Shown here piece after piece: positions 19,871-34,000 of a stretch of 64,000 nucleotides of DNA. The stretch covers positions 140,298,156 to 140,362,155 of the forward strand of contig OZ038478.1 of NCBI GenBank assembly GCA_964036315.1. Direction: 5' to 3'. The notes under the pieces are model-generated. The model ran no database searches and was not told where the DNA came from. It saw only the letters and a program-made list of their open reading frames with translations. The DNA is from Acanthosepion esculentum. Lineage: Eukaryota > Mollusca > Cephalopoda > Sepiida > Sepiidae. The number at the start of each line of letters is the position of its first letter. Position 1 is the first letter of the stretch. The translations under genes and the position numbers were made by a program.

Positions 19871-22124
19871 TCCATTACATTCACCTACTTGCTAATATCT
19901 TTGGGAAACACATGAATCCATCTATTCTTTCTTTGTTTTGATTATGTTTGCTTAATAGTAGGCATGAAAGATTAATCGATTGTGCCTCTGGTTAAGGAAT
20001 CGGAATGCCCTGTTCGAATTCCACTTGAATCCATTACATTCACCTACTTGCTAATATCTTTGGGAAACACATGAATCCATCTATTCTTTCTTTTTTTGAT
20101 TATGTTTGCTTAATAGTAGGCATGAAAGATTAATCGATTGTGCCTCTGGTTAAGGAAACGGAAAGCCCTGTTCGAATTCCACTTGAATCCATTACATTCA
20201 CTTACTTGCTAATATCTTTGGGAAACACATGAATCCATCTATTCTTTCCTTGTTTTGATTATATTTGCTTATTAATAGGCATGAAAGATTAATCGATTGT
20301 GCCTCTGGTTAAGGAATCGGAAAGCCCTGTTCGAATTCCACTTCAATCCATTACATTCACCTACTTGCTAATATCTTTGGGAAACACATGGATCCATCTA
20401 TTCTTTCTTTGTTTTGATTATGTTTGCTTAATAGTAGGCATGAAAGATTAATCGATTGTGCCTCTGGTTAAGGAATCGGAAAGCCCTGTTCGAATTCCAA
20501 TTGAATCCATTACATTCACCTATTTGCTAATATCTTTGGGAAACACATGAATCCATCTATTCTTTCTTTGTTTTGATTATGTTTGCTTAATAGTAGGCAT
20601 GAAAGATTAATCGATTGTGCCTCTGGTTAAGGAATCGGAAAGCCCTGTTCGAATTCCACTTGAATCCATTACATTCACCTACTTGCAAATATCTTTGGGA
20701 AACACATGAATCCATCTATTCTTTCTTTGTTTTGATTATGTTTGCTTAATAGTAGGCATGAAAGATTAATCGATAGTGCCTCTGGTTAAGGAATCGGAAA
20801 GCCCTGTTCGAATTCCACTTGAATTCATTACATTCACCTACTTGCAAATATCTTTGGGAAACACATGAATCCATCTATTCTTTCTTTGTTTTGATTATGT
20901 TTGCTTAATAGTAGGCATGAAAGATTAATCGATTGTGCCTCTGGTTAAGGAATCGGAAAGCCCTGTTCGAATTCCACTTGAATCCATTACATTCACCTAC
21001 TTGCTAATATCTTTGGGAAACACCTGAATCCCTGTATTCTTTCTTTGTTTTGATTATGTTTGCTTAATAGTAGGCATGAAAGATTAATCGATTGTGCCTC
21101 TGGTTAAGGAATCGGAAAGCCCTGTTCGAATTCCAATTGAATCCATTACATTCACCTACTTGCTAATATCTTTGGGAAACACAGGAATCCATCTATTCTT
21201 TCTTTGTTTTGATTATGTTTGCTTAATAGTAGGCATGAAAGATTAATCGATTGTGCCTCTGGTTAAGGAATCGGAAAGCCCTGTTCGAATTCCACTTGAA
21301 TTCATTACATTCACCTACTTGCAAATATCTTTGGGAAACACATGAATCCATCTATTCTTCCTCTGTTTTGATTATGTTTGCTTAATAGTAGGCATGAAAG
21401 ATTAATCGATTGTGCCTCTGGTTAAGGAATCGGAAAGCCCTGTTCGAATTCCACTTGAATCCATTACATTCACCTACTTGCTAATATCTTTGGGAAACAC
21501 CTGAATCCCTGTATTCTTTCTTTGTTTTGATTATGTTTGCTTAATAGTAGGCATGAAAGATTAATAGATTGTGCCTCTGGTTAAGGAATGGGAAAGCCCT
21601 GTTCGAATTCCACTTGAATTCATTACATTCACCTACTTGCAAATATCTTTGGGAAACACATGAATCCATCTATTCTTTCTTTGTTTTGATTATGTTTGCT
21701 TAATAGTAGGCATGAAAGATTAATCGATTGTGCCTCTGGTTAAGGAATCGGAAAGCCCTGTTCGAATTCCACTTGAATCCATTACATTCACTTACTTGCT
21801 AATATCTTTGGGAAACACATGAATCCATCTATTCTTTCTTTGTTTTGATTATGTTTGCTGAATAGTAGGCATGAAAGATTATTCGATTGTGCCTCTGGTT
21901 AAGGAATCGGAAAGCCCTGTTCGAATTCCACTTGAATCCATTACATTCACCTACTTGCTAATATCTTTGGGAAACACATGAATCCATCTATTCTTTCTTT
22001 GTTTTGATTATGTTTGCTTAATAGTAGGCATGAAAGATTAATCGATTGTGCCTGTGGTTAAGGAATCGGAAAGCCCTGTTCGAATTCCACTTGAATCCAT
22101 TACATTCACCTACTTGCTAATATC

Positions 22125-25100
22125 TTTGGGAAACACATGAATCCATCTATTCTTTCTTTGTTTTGATTATGTTTGCTTAATAGTAGGCATGAAAGATTAA
22201 TCGATTGTGCCTCTGGTTAAGGAATCGGAAAGCCCTGTTCGAATTCCACTTGAATCCATTACATTCACTTACTTGCAAGTATCTTTGGGAAACACATGGA
22301 TCCATCTATTCTTTCTTTGTTTTGATTATGTTTGCTTAATAGTAGGCATGAAAGATTAATCGATTGTGCCTCTGGTTAAGGAATCGGAAAGCCCTGTTCG
22401 AATTCCTCTTGAATCCATTACATTCACTTACTTGCTAATATCTTTGGGAAATACATGAAACCCTGTATTCTTCCTTTGTTTTGATTATGTTTGCTTAATA
22501 GTAGGCATGAAAGATTAATCAATTGTGCCTCTGGTTAAGGAATCGGAAAGCCCTGTTCGAATTCCACTTGAATCCATTACATTCACCTACTTGCTAATAT
22601 CTTTGAGAAACACATGAATCCATCTATTCTTCCTTTGTTTTGATTATGTTTGCTTAATAGAAGGCATGAAAGATTAATCGATTGTGCCTCTGGTTAAGGA
22701 ATCGGAAAGCCCTGTTCGAATTCCACTTGAATCCATTACATTCACCTACTTGCTAATATCTTTGGGAAACACATGAATCCATCTATTCTTCCTTTGTTTT
22801 GATTATGTTTGCTTAATAGTAGGCATGAAAGATTAATCGATTGTGCCTCTGGTTAAGGAATCGGAAAGCCCTGTTCGAATTCCACTTGAATCCATTACAT
22901 TCACCTACTTGCTAATATCTTTGGGAAACACACGAATCCATCTATTCTTCCTTTGTTTTGATTATGTTTGCTTAATAGTAGGCATGAAAGATTAATCGAT
23001 TGTGCCTCTGGTTAAGGAATCGGAAAGCCCTGTTCGAATTCCACTTGAATCCATTACATTCACCTACTTGCTAATATCTGTGGGAAACACATGGATCCAT
23101 CTATTCTTTCTTTGTTTTGATTATGTTTGCTTAATAGTAGGCATGAATGATTAATCGATTGTGCCTCTGGTTAAGGAATCGGAAAGCCGTTTTCGAATTC
23201 CACTTGAATCCATTACATTCACCTACTTGCTAATATCTTTGGGAAACACATGAATCCATCTATTCTTTCTTTGTTTTGATTATGTTTGCTTAATAGTAGG
23301 CATGAAAGATTAATCGATTGTGCCTCTGGTTAAGGAATCGGAAAGCCCTGTTCGAATTCCACTTGAATGCATTACATTCACCTACTTGCTAATATCTTTG
23401 GGAAACACATGAATCCATCTATTCTTTATTTGTTTTGATTATGTTTGCTTAATAGTAGGCATGAAAGATTAATCGATTGTGCCTTTGGTTAAGGAATCGG
23501 AAAGCCCTGTTCGAATTCCACTTGAATCCATTACATTCACCTACTTGCTAATATATTTGGGAAACACATGAATCCATCTATTCTTTATTTGTTTTGATTA
23601 TGTTTGCTTAATAGTAGGCATGAAAGATAAATCGATTGTGCCTCTGGTTAAGGAATCGGAAAGCCCTGTTCGAATTCCACTTGAATCCATTACATTCACC
23701 TACTTGCTAATAACTTTGGGAAACACATGAATCCATCTATTCTTTCTTTGTTTTGATTATGTTTGCTTAATAGTAGGCATGAAAGATTAATCGATTGTGC
23801 CTCTGGTTAAGGAATCGGAAAGCCCTGTTCGAATTCCTCTTGAATCCATTACATTCACCTACTTGCTAAAATCTTTGGGAAACACATGAATCCATCTATT
23901 CTTTCTTCGTTTTGATTATGTTTGCTTAATAGTAGGCATGAAAGATTAATCGATTGTGCCTCTGGTTAAGGAATCGGAAAGCCCTGTTCGAATTCCATTT
24001 GAATCCATTACATTCACCTACTTGCTAATATCTTTGGGAAACACATGAATCCATCTATTCTTTCTTTGTTTTGATTATGTTTGCTGAATAGTAGGCATGA
24101 AAGATTAATCGATTGTGCCTCTGGTTAAGGAATCGGAAAGCCCTGTTCGAATTCCACTTGAATCCATTACATTCACCTACTTGCTAATATCTTTGGGAAA
24201 CACATGAATCCATCTATTCTTCCTCTGTTTTGATTATGTTTGCTTAATAGTAGGCATGAAAGATTAATCGATTGTGCCTCTGGTTAAGGAATCGGAAAGC
24301 CCTGTTCGAATTCCACTTGAATCCATTACATTCACCTACTTGCTAATATCTTTGGGAAACACATGAATCCATCTATTCTTTCTTTGTTTTGATTATGTTT
24401 GCTTAATAGTAGGCATGAAAGATTAATCGATTGTGCCTCTGGTTAAGGAATCGGAAAGCCCTGTTCGAATTCCACTTGAATCCATTACATTCACTTACTT
24501 GCTAATATCTTTGGGAAACACATGAATCCATCTATTCTTTCTTTGTTTTGATTATGTTTGCTGAATAGTAGGCATGAAAGATTAATCGATTGTGCCTCTG
24601 GTTAAGGAATCGGAAAGCCCTGTTTGAATTCCACTTCAATCCATTACATTCACCTACTTGCAAGTATCTTTGGGAAACACATGGATCCATCTATTCTTTC
24701 TTTGTTTTGATTATGTTTGCTTAATAGTAGGCATGAAAGATTAATCGATTGTGCTTCTGGTTAAGGAATCGGAAAGCCCTGTTCGAATTCCACTTGAATC
24801 CATTACATTCACCTACTTGCTAATATCTTTGGGAAACTCATGAATCCATCTATTCTTTCTTTGTTTTGATTATGTTTGCTTAATAGTAGGCATGAAAGAT
24901 TAATCGATTGCGCCTCTGGTTAAGGAATCGGAAAGCCCTGTTCGAATTCCACTTGAATCCATTACATTCACCTACTTGCCAATATCTTTGGGAAACACAT
25001 GAATCCATCTATTCTTTCTTTGTTTTGATTATGTTTACTTAATAGTAGGCATGAAAGATTAATCGATTGCGCCTCTGGTTAAGGAATCGGAAAGCCCTGT

Positions 25101-28100
25101 TCGAATTCCACCTGAATCCATTACATTCACTTACTTGCTAATATCTTTGGGAAACATATGAATCCATCTATTCTGTCTTTGTTTAGATTATGTTTGCTTA
25201 ATAGTAGTCATGGAAGATTAAACGATTGTGCCCCTGGTTAAGGAATCGGAAAGCCCTGTTCGAATTCCACTTGAATCCATTACATTCACCTACTTGCTAA
25301 TATCTTTGGGAAACACATGAATCCATCTATTCTGTCTTTGTTTAGATTATGTTTGCTTAATAGAAGGCATAAATGATTAATCGATTGTGCCTCTTGTTAA
25401 GGAATCTGAAAGCCCTGTTCGAATTCCACTTGAATCCATTACATTCACCTACTTGCTAATATCTTTGGGAAACACATGAATCCATCTATTCTGTCTTTGT
25501 TTAGATTATGTTTGCTTAATAGAAGGCATAAATGATTAATCGATTGTGCCTCTGGTTAAGGAATCTGAAAGCCCTGTTCGAATTCCACTTGAATCCATTA
25601 CATTCACCTACTTGCTAATATCTTTGGGAAACACATGAATCCATCTATTCTTTCTTTGTTTTGATTATGTTTGCTTAATAGTAGGCATGAAAGATTAATC
25701 GATTGTGCCTCTGGTTAAGGAATCGGAAAGCCCTGTTCGAATTCCACTTGAATGCATTACATTCACCTACTTGCTAATATCTTTGGGAAACACATGAATC
25801 CATCTATTCTTCCTTTGTTTAGATTATGTTTGCTTAATAGAAGGCATAAATGATTAATCGATTGTGCCTCTGGTTAAGGAATCGGAAAGCCCTGTTCGAA
25901 TTCCACTTGAATCCATTACATTCACCTACTTGCTAATATCTTTGGGAAACACATGAATCCATCTATTCTTCCTTTGTTTAGATTATGTTTGCTTAATAGA
26001 AGGCATAAATGATTAATCGATTGTGCCTCTGGTTAAGGAATCTGAAAGCCCTGTTCGAATTCCACTTGAATCCATTACATTCACCTACTTGCTAATATCT
26101 TTGGGAAACACATGAATCCATCTATTCTGTCTTTGTTTAGATTATGTTTGCTTAATAGAAGGCATAAATGATTAATCGATTGTGCCTCTGGTTAAGGAAT
26201 CTGAAAGCCCTGTTTGAATTCCACTTGAATCCATTACATTCACCTACTTGCTAATATCTTTGGGAAACACATGAATCCCTGTATTATTTTTTTGTTTTGA
26301 TTATGTTTGCTTAATAGTAGGCATGAAAGATTAATCGATTGTGCCTCTGGTTAAGGAATCGGAAAACCCTGTTCGAATTCCACTTGAATCCATTACATTC
26401 ACCTACTTGCTAATATCTTTGGGAAAGACATGAATCCATCTATTCTTTCTTTGTTTTGATTATGTTTGCTTAATAGTAGGCATGAAAGATTAATCGATTG
26501 TGCCTCTGGTTAAGGAATCGGAAAGCCCTGTTCGAATTCCACTTGAATCCATTACATTCACCTACTTGCTAATATCTTTGGGAAACACATGAATCCATCT
26601 ATTCTGTCTTTGTTTAGATTATGTTTGCTTAATAGAAGGCATAAATGATTAATCGATTGTGCCTCTGGTTAAGGAATCTGAAAGCCCTGTTTGAATTCCA
26701 CTTGAATCCATTACATTCACCTACTTGCTAATATCTTTGGGAAACACAGTAATCCATCTATTCTTTCTTTGTTTTGATTATGTTTGCTTAATAGTAGGCA
26801 TGAAAGATTAATCGATTGTGCCTCTGGTTAAGGAATCGGAAAGCCCTGTTCGAATTCCACTTGAATCCATTACATTCACCTACTTGCTAATATCTTTGGG
26901 AAAGACATGAATCCATCTATTCTTTCTTTGTTTTGATTATGTTTGCTTAATAGTAGGCATGAAAGATTAATCGATTGTGCCTCTGGTTAAGGAATCGGAA
27001 AGCCCTGTTCGAATTCCACTTGAATCCATTACATTCACTTACTTGCAAGTATCTTTGGGAAACACATGGATCCATCTATTCTTTCTTTGTTTTGATTATG
27101 TTTGCTTAATAGTAGGCATGAAAGATTAATCGATTGTGCCTCTGGTTAAGGAATCGGAAAGCCCTGTTCGAATTCCTCTTGAATCCATTACATTCACTTA
27201 CTTGCTAATATCTTTGGGAAATACATGAAACCCTGTATTCTTCCTTTGTTTTGATTATGTTTGCTTAATAGTAGGCATGAAAGATTAATCAATTGTGCCT
27301 CTGGTTAAGGAATCGGAAAGCCCTGTTCGAATTCCACTTGAATCCATTACATTCACCTACTTGCTAATATCTTTGAGAAACACATGAATCCATCTATTCT
27401 TCCTTTGTTTTGATTATGTTTGCTTAATAGTAGGCATGAAAGATTAATCGATTGTGCCTCTGGTTAAGGAATCGGAAAGCCCTGTTCGAATTCCACTTGA
27501 ATCCATTACATTCACCTACTTGCTAATATCTTTGGGAAACACAGGAATGCATCTATTCTTCCTTTGTTTTCATTATGTTTGCTTAATAGTAGGCATGAAA
27601 GATTAATCGATTGTGCCTCTGGTTAAGGAATCGGAAAGCCCTGTTCGAATTCCACTTGAATCCATTACATCCACCTACTTGCTAATATCTTTGGGAAACA
27701 CATGAATCCATCTATTCTTTCTTTGTTTTGATTATGTTTGCTTAATAGTAGGCATGAAAGATTAATCGATTGTGCCTCTGGTTAAGGAATCGGAAAGCCC
27801 TTTTCGAATTCCACTTGAATCCATTACATTCACCTACTTGCTAATATCTTTGGGAAACTCATGAATCCATCTATTCTTTCTTTGTTTTGATTATGTTTGC
27901 TTAATAGTAGGCATGAAAGATTAATCGATTGTGCCTCTGGTTAAGGAATCGGAAAGCCCTGTTCGAATTCCACTTGAATCCATTACATTCACCTACTTGC
28001 TAATATCTGTGGGAAACACATGGATCCATCTATTCTTTCTTTGTTTTGATTATGTTTGCTTAATAGTAGGCATGAATGATTAATCGATTGTGCCTCTGGT

Positions 28101-31045
28101 TAAGGAATCGGAAAGCCGTTTTCGAATTCCACTTGAATCCATTACATTCACCTACTTGCTAATATCTTTGGGAAACACATGAATCCATCTATTCTTTCTT
28201 TGTTTTGATTATGTTTGCTTAATAGTAGGCATGAAAGATTAATCGATTGTGCCTCTGGTTAAGGAATCGGAAAGCCCTGTTCGAATTCCACTTGAATGCA
28301 TTACATTCACCTACTTGCTAATATCTTTGGGAAACACATGAATCCATCTATTCTTTATTTGTTTTGATTATGTTTGCTTAATAGTAGGCATGAAAGATTA
28401 ATCGATTGTGCCTTTGGTTAAGGAATCGGAAAGCCCTGTTCGAATTCCACTTGAATCCATTACATTCACCTACTTGCTAAAATCTTTGGGAAACACATGA
28501 ATCCATCTATTCTTTCTTCGTTTTGATTATGTTTGCTTAATAGTAGGCATGAAAGATTAATCGATTGTGTCTCTGGTTAAGGAATCGGAAAGCCCTGTTC
28601 GAATTCCACTTGAATCCATTACATTCACCTACTTGCTAAAATCTTTGGGAAACACATGAATCCATCTATTCTTTATTTGTTTTGATTATGTTTGCTTAAT
28701 AGTAGGCATGAAAGATAAATCGATTGTGCCTCTGGTTAAGGAATCGGAAAGCCCTGTTCGAATTCCACTTGAATCCATTACATTCACCTACTTGCTAATA
28801 TCTTTGGGAAACACATGAATCCATCTATTCTTTCTTTGTTTTGATTATGTTTGCTTAATAGTAGGCATGAAAGATTAATCGATTGTGCCTCTGGTTAAGG
28901 AATCGGAAAGCCCTGTTCGAATTCCTCTTGAATCCATTACATTCACCTACTTGCTAAAATCTTTGGGAAACACATGAATCCATCTATTCTTTCTTCGTTT
29001 TGATTATGTTTGCTTAATAGTAGGCATGAAAGATTAATCGATTGTGCCTCTGGTTAAGGAATCGGAAAGCCCTGTTCGAATTCCATTTGAATCCATTACA
29101 TTCACCTACTTGCTAATATCTTTGGGAAACACATGAATCCATCTATTCTTTCTTTGTTTTGATTATGTTTTCTTAATAGTAGGCATGGAAGATTAATCGA
29201 TTGTGCCTCTGGTTAAGGAATCGGAAAGCCCTGTTCGAATTCCACTTGAATCCATTACATCCACCTACTTGCTAATATCTTTGGGAAACTCATGAATCCA
29301 TCTATTCTTTCTTTGTTTTGATTATGTTTGCTTAATAGTAGGCATGAAAGATTAATCGATTGTGCCTCTGGTTAAGGAATCGGAAAGCCCTGTTCGAATT
29401 CCACTTGAATCCATTACATTCACCTACTTGCTAATATCTTTGGGAAACACATGAATCCATCTATTCTTTCTTTGTTTTGATTATGTTTGCTTAATAGTAG
29501 GCATGAAAGATTAATCGATTGTGCCTCTGGTTAAGGAATCGGAAAGCCCTGTTCGAATTCCACTTGAATCCATTACATTCACCTACTTGCTAATATCTTT
29601 GGGAAACACAGGAATCCATCTATTCTTTCTTTGTTTTGATTATGTTTGCTTAATAGTAGGCATGAAAGATTAATCGATTGCGCCTCTGGTTAAGGAATCG
29701 GAAAGCCCTGTTCGAATTCCACTTGAATCCATTACATTCACCTACTTGCCAATATCTTTGGGAAACACATGAATCCATCTATTCTTTCTTTGTTTTGATT
29801 ATGTTTACTTAATAGTAGGCATGAAAGATTAATCGATTGCGCCTCTGGTTAAGGAATCGGAAAGCCCTGTTCGAATTCCACCTGAATCCATTACATTCAC
29901 TTACTTGCTAATATCTTTGGGAAACATATGAATCGATCTATTCTGTCTTTGTTTAGATTATGTTTGCTTAATAGTAGTCATGGAAGATTAAACGATTGTG
30001 CCCCTGGTTAAGGAATCGGAAAGCCCTGTTCGAATTCCACTTGAATCCATTACATTCACCTACTTGCTAATATCTTTGGGAAACACATGAATCCATCTAT
30101 TCTGTCTTTGTTTAGATTATGTTTGCTTAATAGAAGGCATAAATGATTAATCGATTGTGCCTCTTGTTAAGGAATCTGAAAGCCCTGTTCGAATTCCACT
30201 TGAATCCATTACATTCACCTACTTGCTAATATCTTTGGGAAACACATGAATCCATCTATTCTGTCTTTGTTTAGATTATGTTTGCTTAATAGAAGGCATA
30301 AATGATTAATCGATTGTGCCTCTGGTTAAGGAATCTGAAAGCCCTGTTCGAATTCCACTTGAATCCATTACATTCACCTACTTGCTAATATCTTTGGGAA
30401 ACACATGAATCCATCTATTCTTTCTTTGTTTTGATTATGTTTGCTTAATAGTAGGCATGAAAGATTAATCGATTGTGCCTCTGGTTAAGGAATCGGAAAG
30501 CCCTGTTCGAATTCCACTTGAATGCATTACATTCACCTACTTGCTAATATCTTTGGGAAACACATGAATCCATCTATTCTTCCTTTGTTTAGATTATGTT
30601 TGCTTAATAGAAGGCATAAATGATTAATCGATTGTGCCTCTGGTTAAGGAATCGGAAAGCCCTGTTCGAATTCCACTTGAATCCATTACATTCACCTACT
30701 TGCTAATATCTTTGGGAAACACATGAATCCATCTATTCTTCCTTTGTTTAGATTATGTTTGCTTAATAGAAGGCATAAATGATTAATCGATTGTGCCTCT
30801 GGTTAAGGAATCTGAAAGCCCTGTTCGAATTCCACTTGAATCCATTACATTCACCTACTTGCTAATATCTTTGGGAAACACATGAATCCATCTATTCTGT
30901 CTTTGTTTAGATTATGTTTGCTTAATAGTAGGCATAAATGATTAATCGATTGTGCCTCTGGTTAAGGAATCTGAAAGCCCTGTTTGAATTCCACTTGAAT
31001 CCATTACATTCACCTACTTGCTAATATCTTTGGGAAACACATGAA
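22125..31045 (+). repeat. ~4.15-kb higher-order duplication, offset 30 monomers
   Basis: About 22,125-26,275 and 26,895-31,045 share rare variants at a constant offset of 4,770 bp (30 x 159): CTTACTTGCAAGTATC at 22267/27037, AAATACATGAAACCCTG at about 22,449/27,219, ATGTTTACTTAATAG at 25031/29801, and AGTAGTCATGGAAG at about 25,203/29,973. In the middle, markers such as GCCTTTGG (23481/28410) and AAAGATAAATCG (23623/28711) are offset by 31 and 32 monomers, so units were gained and later lost in one copy. Confidence 0.85.
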
Positions 31046-34000
31046 TCCATCTATTCTTTCTTTGTTTTGATTATGTTTGCTTAATAGTAGGCATGAAAGA
31101 TTAATCGATTGTGCCTCTGGTTAAGGAATCGGAAAGCCAATTTCGAATTCCACTTGAATCCATTACATTCACCTACTTGCTAATATCTTTGAGAAACACA
31201 TGAATCCATCTATTCTTCCTTTGTTTTGATTATGTTTGCTTAATAGTAGGCATGAAAGATTAATCGATTGTGCCTCTGGTTAAGGAATCGGAAAGCCCTG
31301 TTCGAATTCTACTTGAATCCATTACATTCACCTACTTGCTAATATCTTTGGGAAACACAGGAATCCATCTATTCTTTCTTTGTTTTGATTATGTTTGCTT
31401 AATAGTAGGCATGAAAGATTAATCGATTGTGCCTCTGGTTAAGGAATCGGAAAGCCCTGTTCGAATTCCAATTGAATCCATTACATTCACCTACTTGCTA
31501 ATATCTTTGGGAAACACATGAATCCATCTATTCTTTCTTTGTTTTGATTATGTTTGCTTAATAGTAGTCATGGAAGATTAATCGATTGTGCCTCTGGTTA
31601 AGGAATCGGAAAGCCCTGTTCGAATTCCACTTGAATCCATTACATTCACCTACTTGCTAATATCTTTGGGAAACACATGAATCCATCTATTCTGTCTTTG
31701 TTTAGATTATGTTTGCTTAATAGAAGGCATAAATGATTAATCGATTGTGCCTCTGGTTAAGGAATCTGAAAGCCCTGTTCGAATTCCACTTGAATCCATT
31801 ACATTCACCTACTTGCTAATATCTTTGGGAAACACATGAATCCATCTATTCTTTCTTTGTTTTGATTATGTTTGCTTAATAGTAGGCATGAAAGATTAAT
31901 CGATTGTGCCTCTGGTTAAGGAATCGGAAAGCCCTTTTCGAATTCCACTTGAATCAATTACATTCACCTACTTACCTAATATCTTTGAGAAACACATGAA
32001 TCCATCTATTCTTCCTTTGTTTTGATTATGTTTGCTTAATAGTAGGCATGAAAGATTAATCGATTGTGCCTCTGGTTAAGGAATCGGAAAACCCTGTTCG
32101 AATTCCACTTGAATCCATTACATTCACCTACTTGCCAATATCTATTGGAAACACATGAATCCATCTATTCTTTCTTTGTTTTGATTATGTTTGCTTAATA
32201 GTAGGCATGAAAGATTAATCGATTGTGCCTCTGGTTAAGGAATCGGAAAGCCCTGTTCGAATTCCACTTGAATCCATTACATTCACCTACTTGCTAATAT
32301 CTTTGGGAAACACATGAATCCATCTATTCTTCCTTTGTTTTGATTATGTTTGCTTAATAGTCGGCATGAAAGATTAATCGATTGTGCCTCTGGTTAAGGA
32401 ATCGGAAAGCCCTGTTCGAATTCCACTTGAATCCATTACATTCACCTACTTGCCAATATCTTTGGGAAACACATGAATCCATCTATTCTTTCTTTGTTTT
32501 GATTATGTTTGCTTAATAGTAGGCATGAAAGATTAATCGATTGTGCCTCTGGTTAAGGAATCGGAAAGCCCTGTTCGAATTCCACTTGAATCCATTACAT
32601 TCACCTACTTGCCAATATCTTTGGGAAACACATGAATCCATCTATTCTTTCTTTGTTTTGATTATGTTTGCTTCATAGTAGGCATGAAAGATTAATCGAT
32701 TGTGCCTCTGGTTAAGGAATCGGAAAGCCCTGTTCGAATTACACTTGAATCCATTACATTCACCTACTTGCTAATATCTTTGTGAAACACATGAATCCAT
32801 CTATTCTTTCTTTGTTTTGATTATGTTTGCTTAATAGTAGGCATGAAAGATTAATCGATTGTGCCTCTTGTTAAGGAATCGGAAAGCCCTGTTCGAATTC
32901 CACTTGAATCCATTACATTCACCTACTTGCCAATATCTTTGGGAAACACATGAATCCATCTATTCTTTCTTTGTTTTGATTATGTTTGCTTAATAGTAGG
33001 CATGAAAGATTAATCGATTGTGCCTCTGGTTAAGGAATCGGAAAGCCCTTTTCCAATTGCACTTGAATCCATTACATTCACCTACTTGCTAATATCTTTG
33101 AGAAACACATGAATACATCTATTCTTCCTTTGTTTTGATTATGTTTGCTTAATAGTAGGCATGAAAGATTAATCGATTGCGCCTCTGGTTAAGGAATCGG
33201 AAAGCCCTGTTCGAATTCCACTTGAATCCATTACATTCACCTACTTGCTAATATCTTTGGGAAACACATGAATCCATCTATTCTTCCTTTGTTTTGATTA
33301 TGTTTGCTTAATAGTAGGCATGAAAGATTAATCGATTGTGACTCTGGTTAAGGAAACGGAAAGCCCTGTTCGAATTCCACTTGAATCCATTACATTCACC
33401 TACTTGCTAATATTTTTGGGAACACATGAATACCTCTATTCTTCCTTTGTTTTGATTATGTTTGCTTATTAGTAGGCATGAAAGATTAATCGATTGCGCC
33501 TCTGGTTAACGAATCGGAAAGCCCTGTTCGAATTCCACTTGAATCCCTTACATTCACCTACTTGCAAATATCTTTGGGAAACACATGAATCCGTCTATTC
33601 TTCCTTTGTTTTGATTATGTTTGCTTAATAGTAGGCATGAAAGATTAATCGATTGCGCCTCTGTTTAAGGAATCGGAAAGCCCTGTTCGAATTCCACTTG
33701 AATCCATTACATTCACCTACTTGCTAATATCTTTGGGAAACACATGAATCCATCTATTCTTCCTATGTTTTGATTATGTTTGCTCAATAGTAGGCATGAA
33801 AGATTAATCGATTGTGCCTCTGGTTAAGGAATCGGAAAGCCCTGTTCGAATTCCACTTGAATCCATTACATTCACCTACTTGCTAATATCTTTGAGAAAC
33901 ACATGAATCCATCTATTCTTCCTTTGTTTTGATTATGTTTGCTTAATAGTAGGCATGAAAGATTAATCGATTGCGCCTCTGTTTAAGGAATCGGAAAGCC

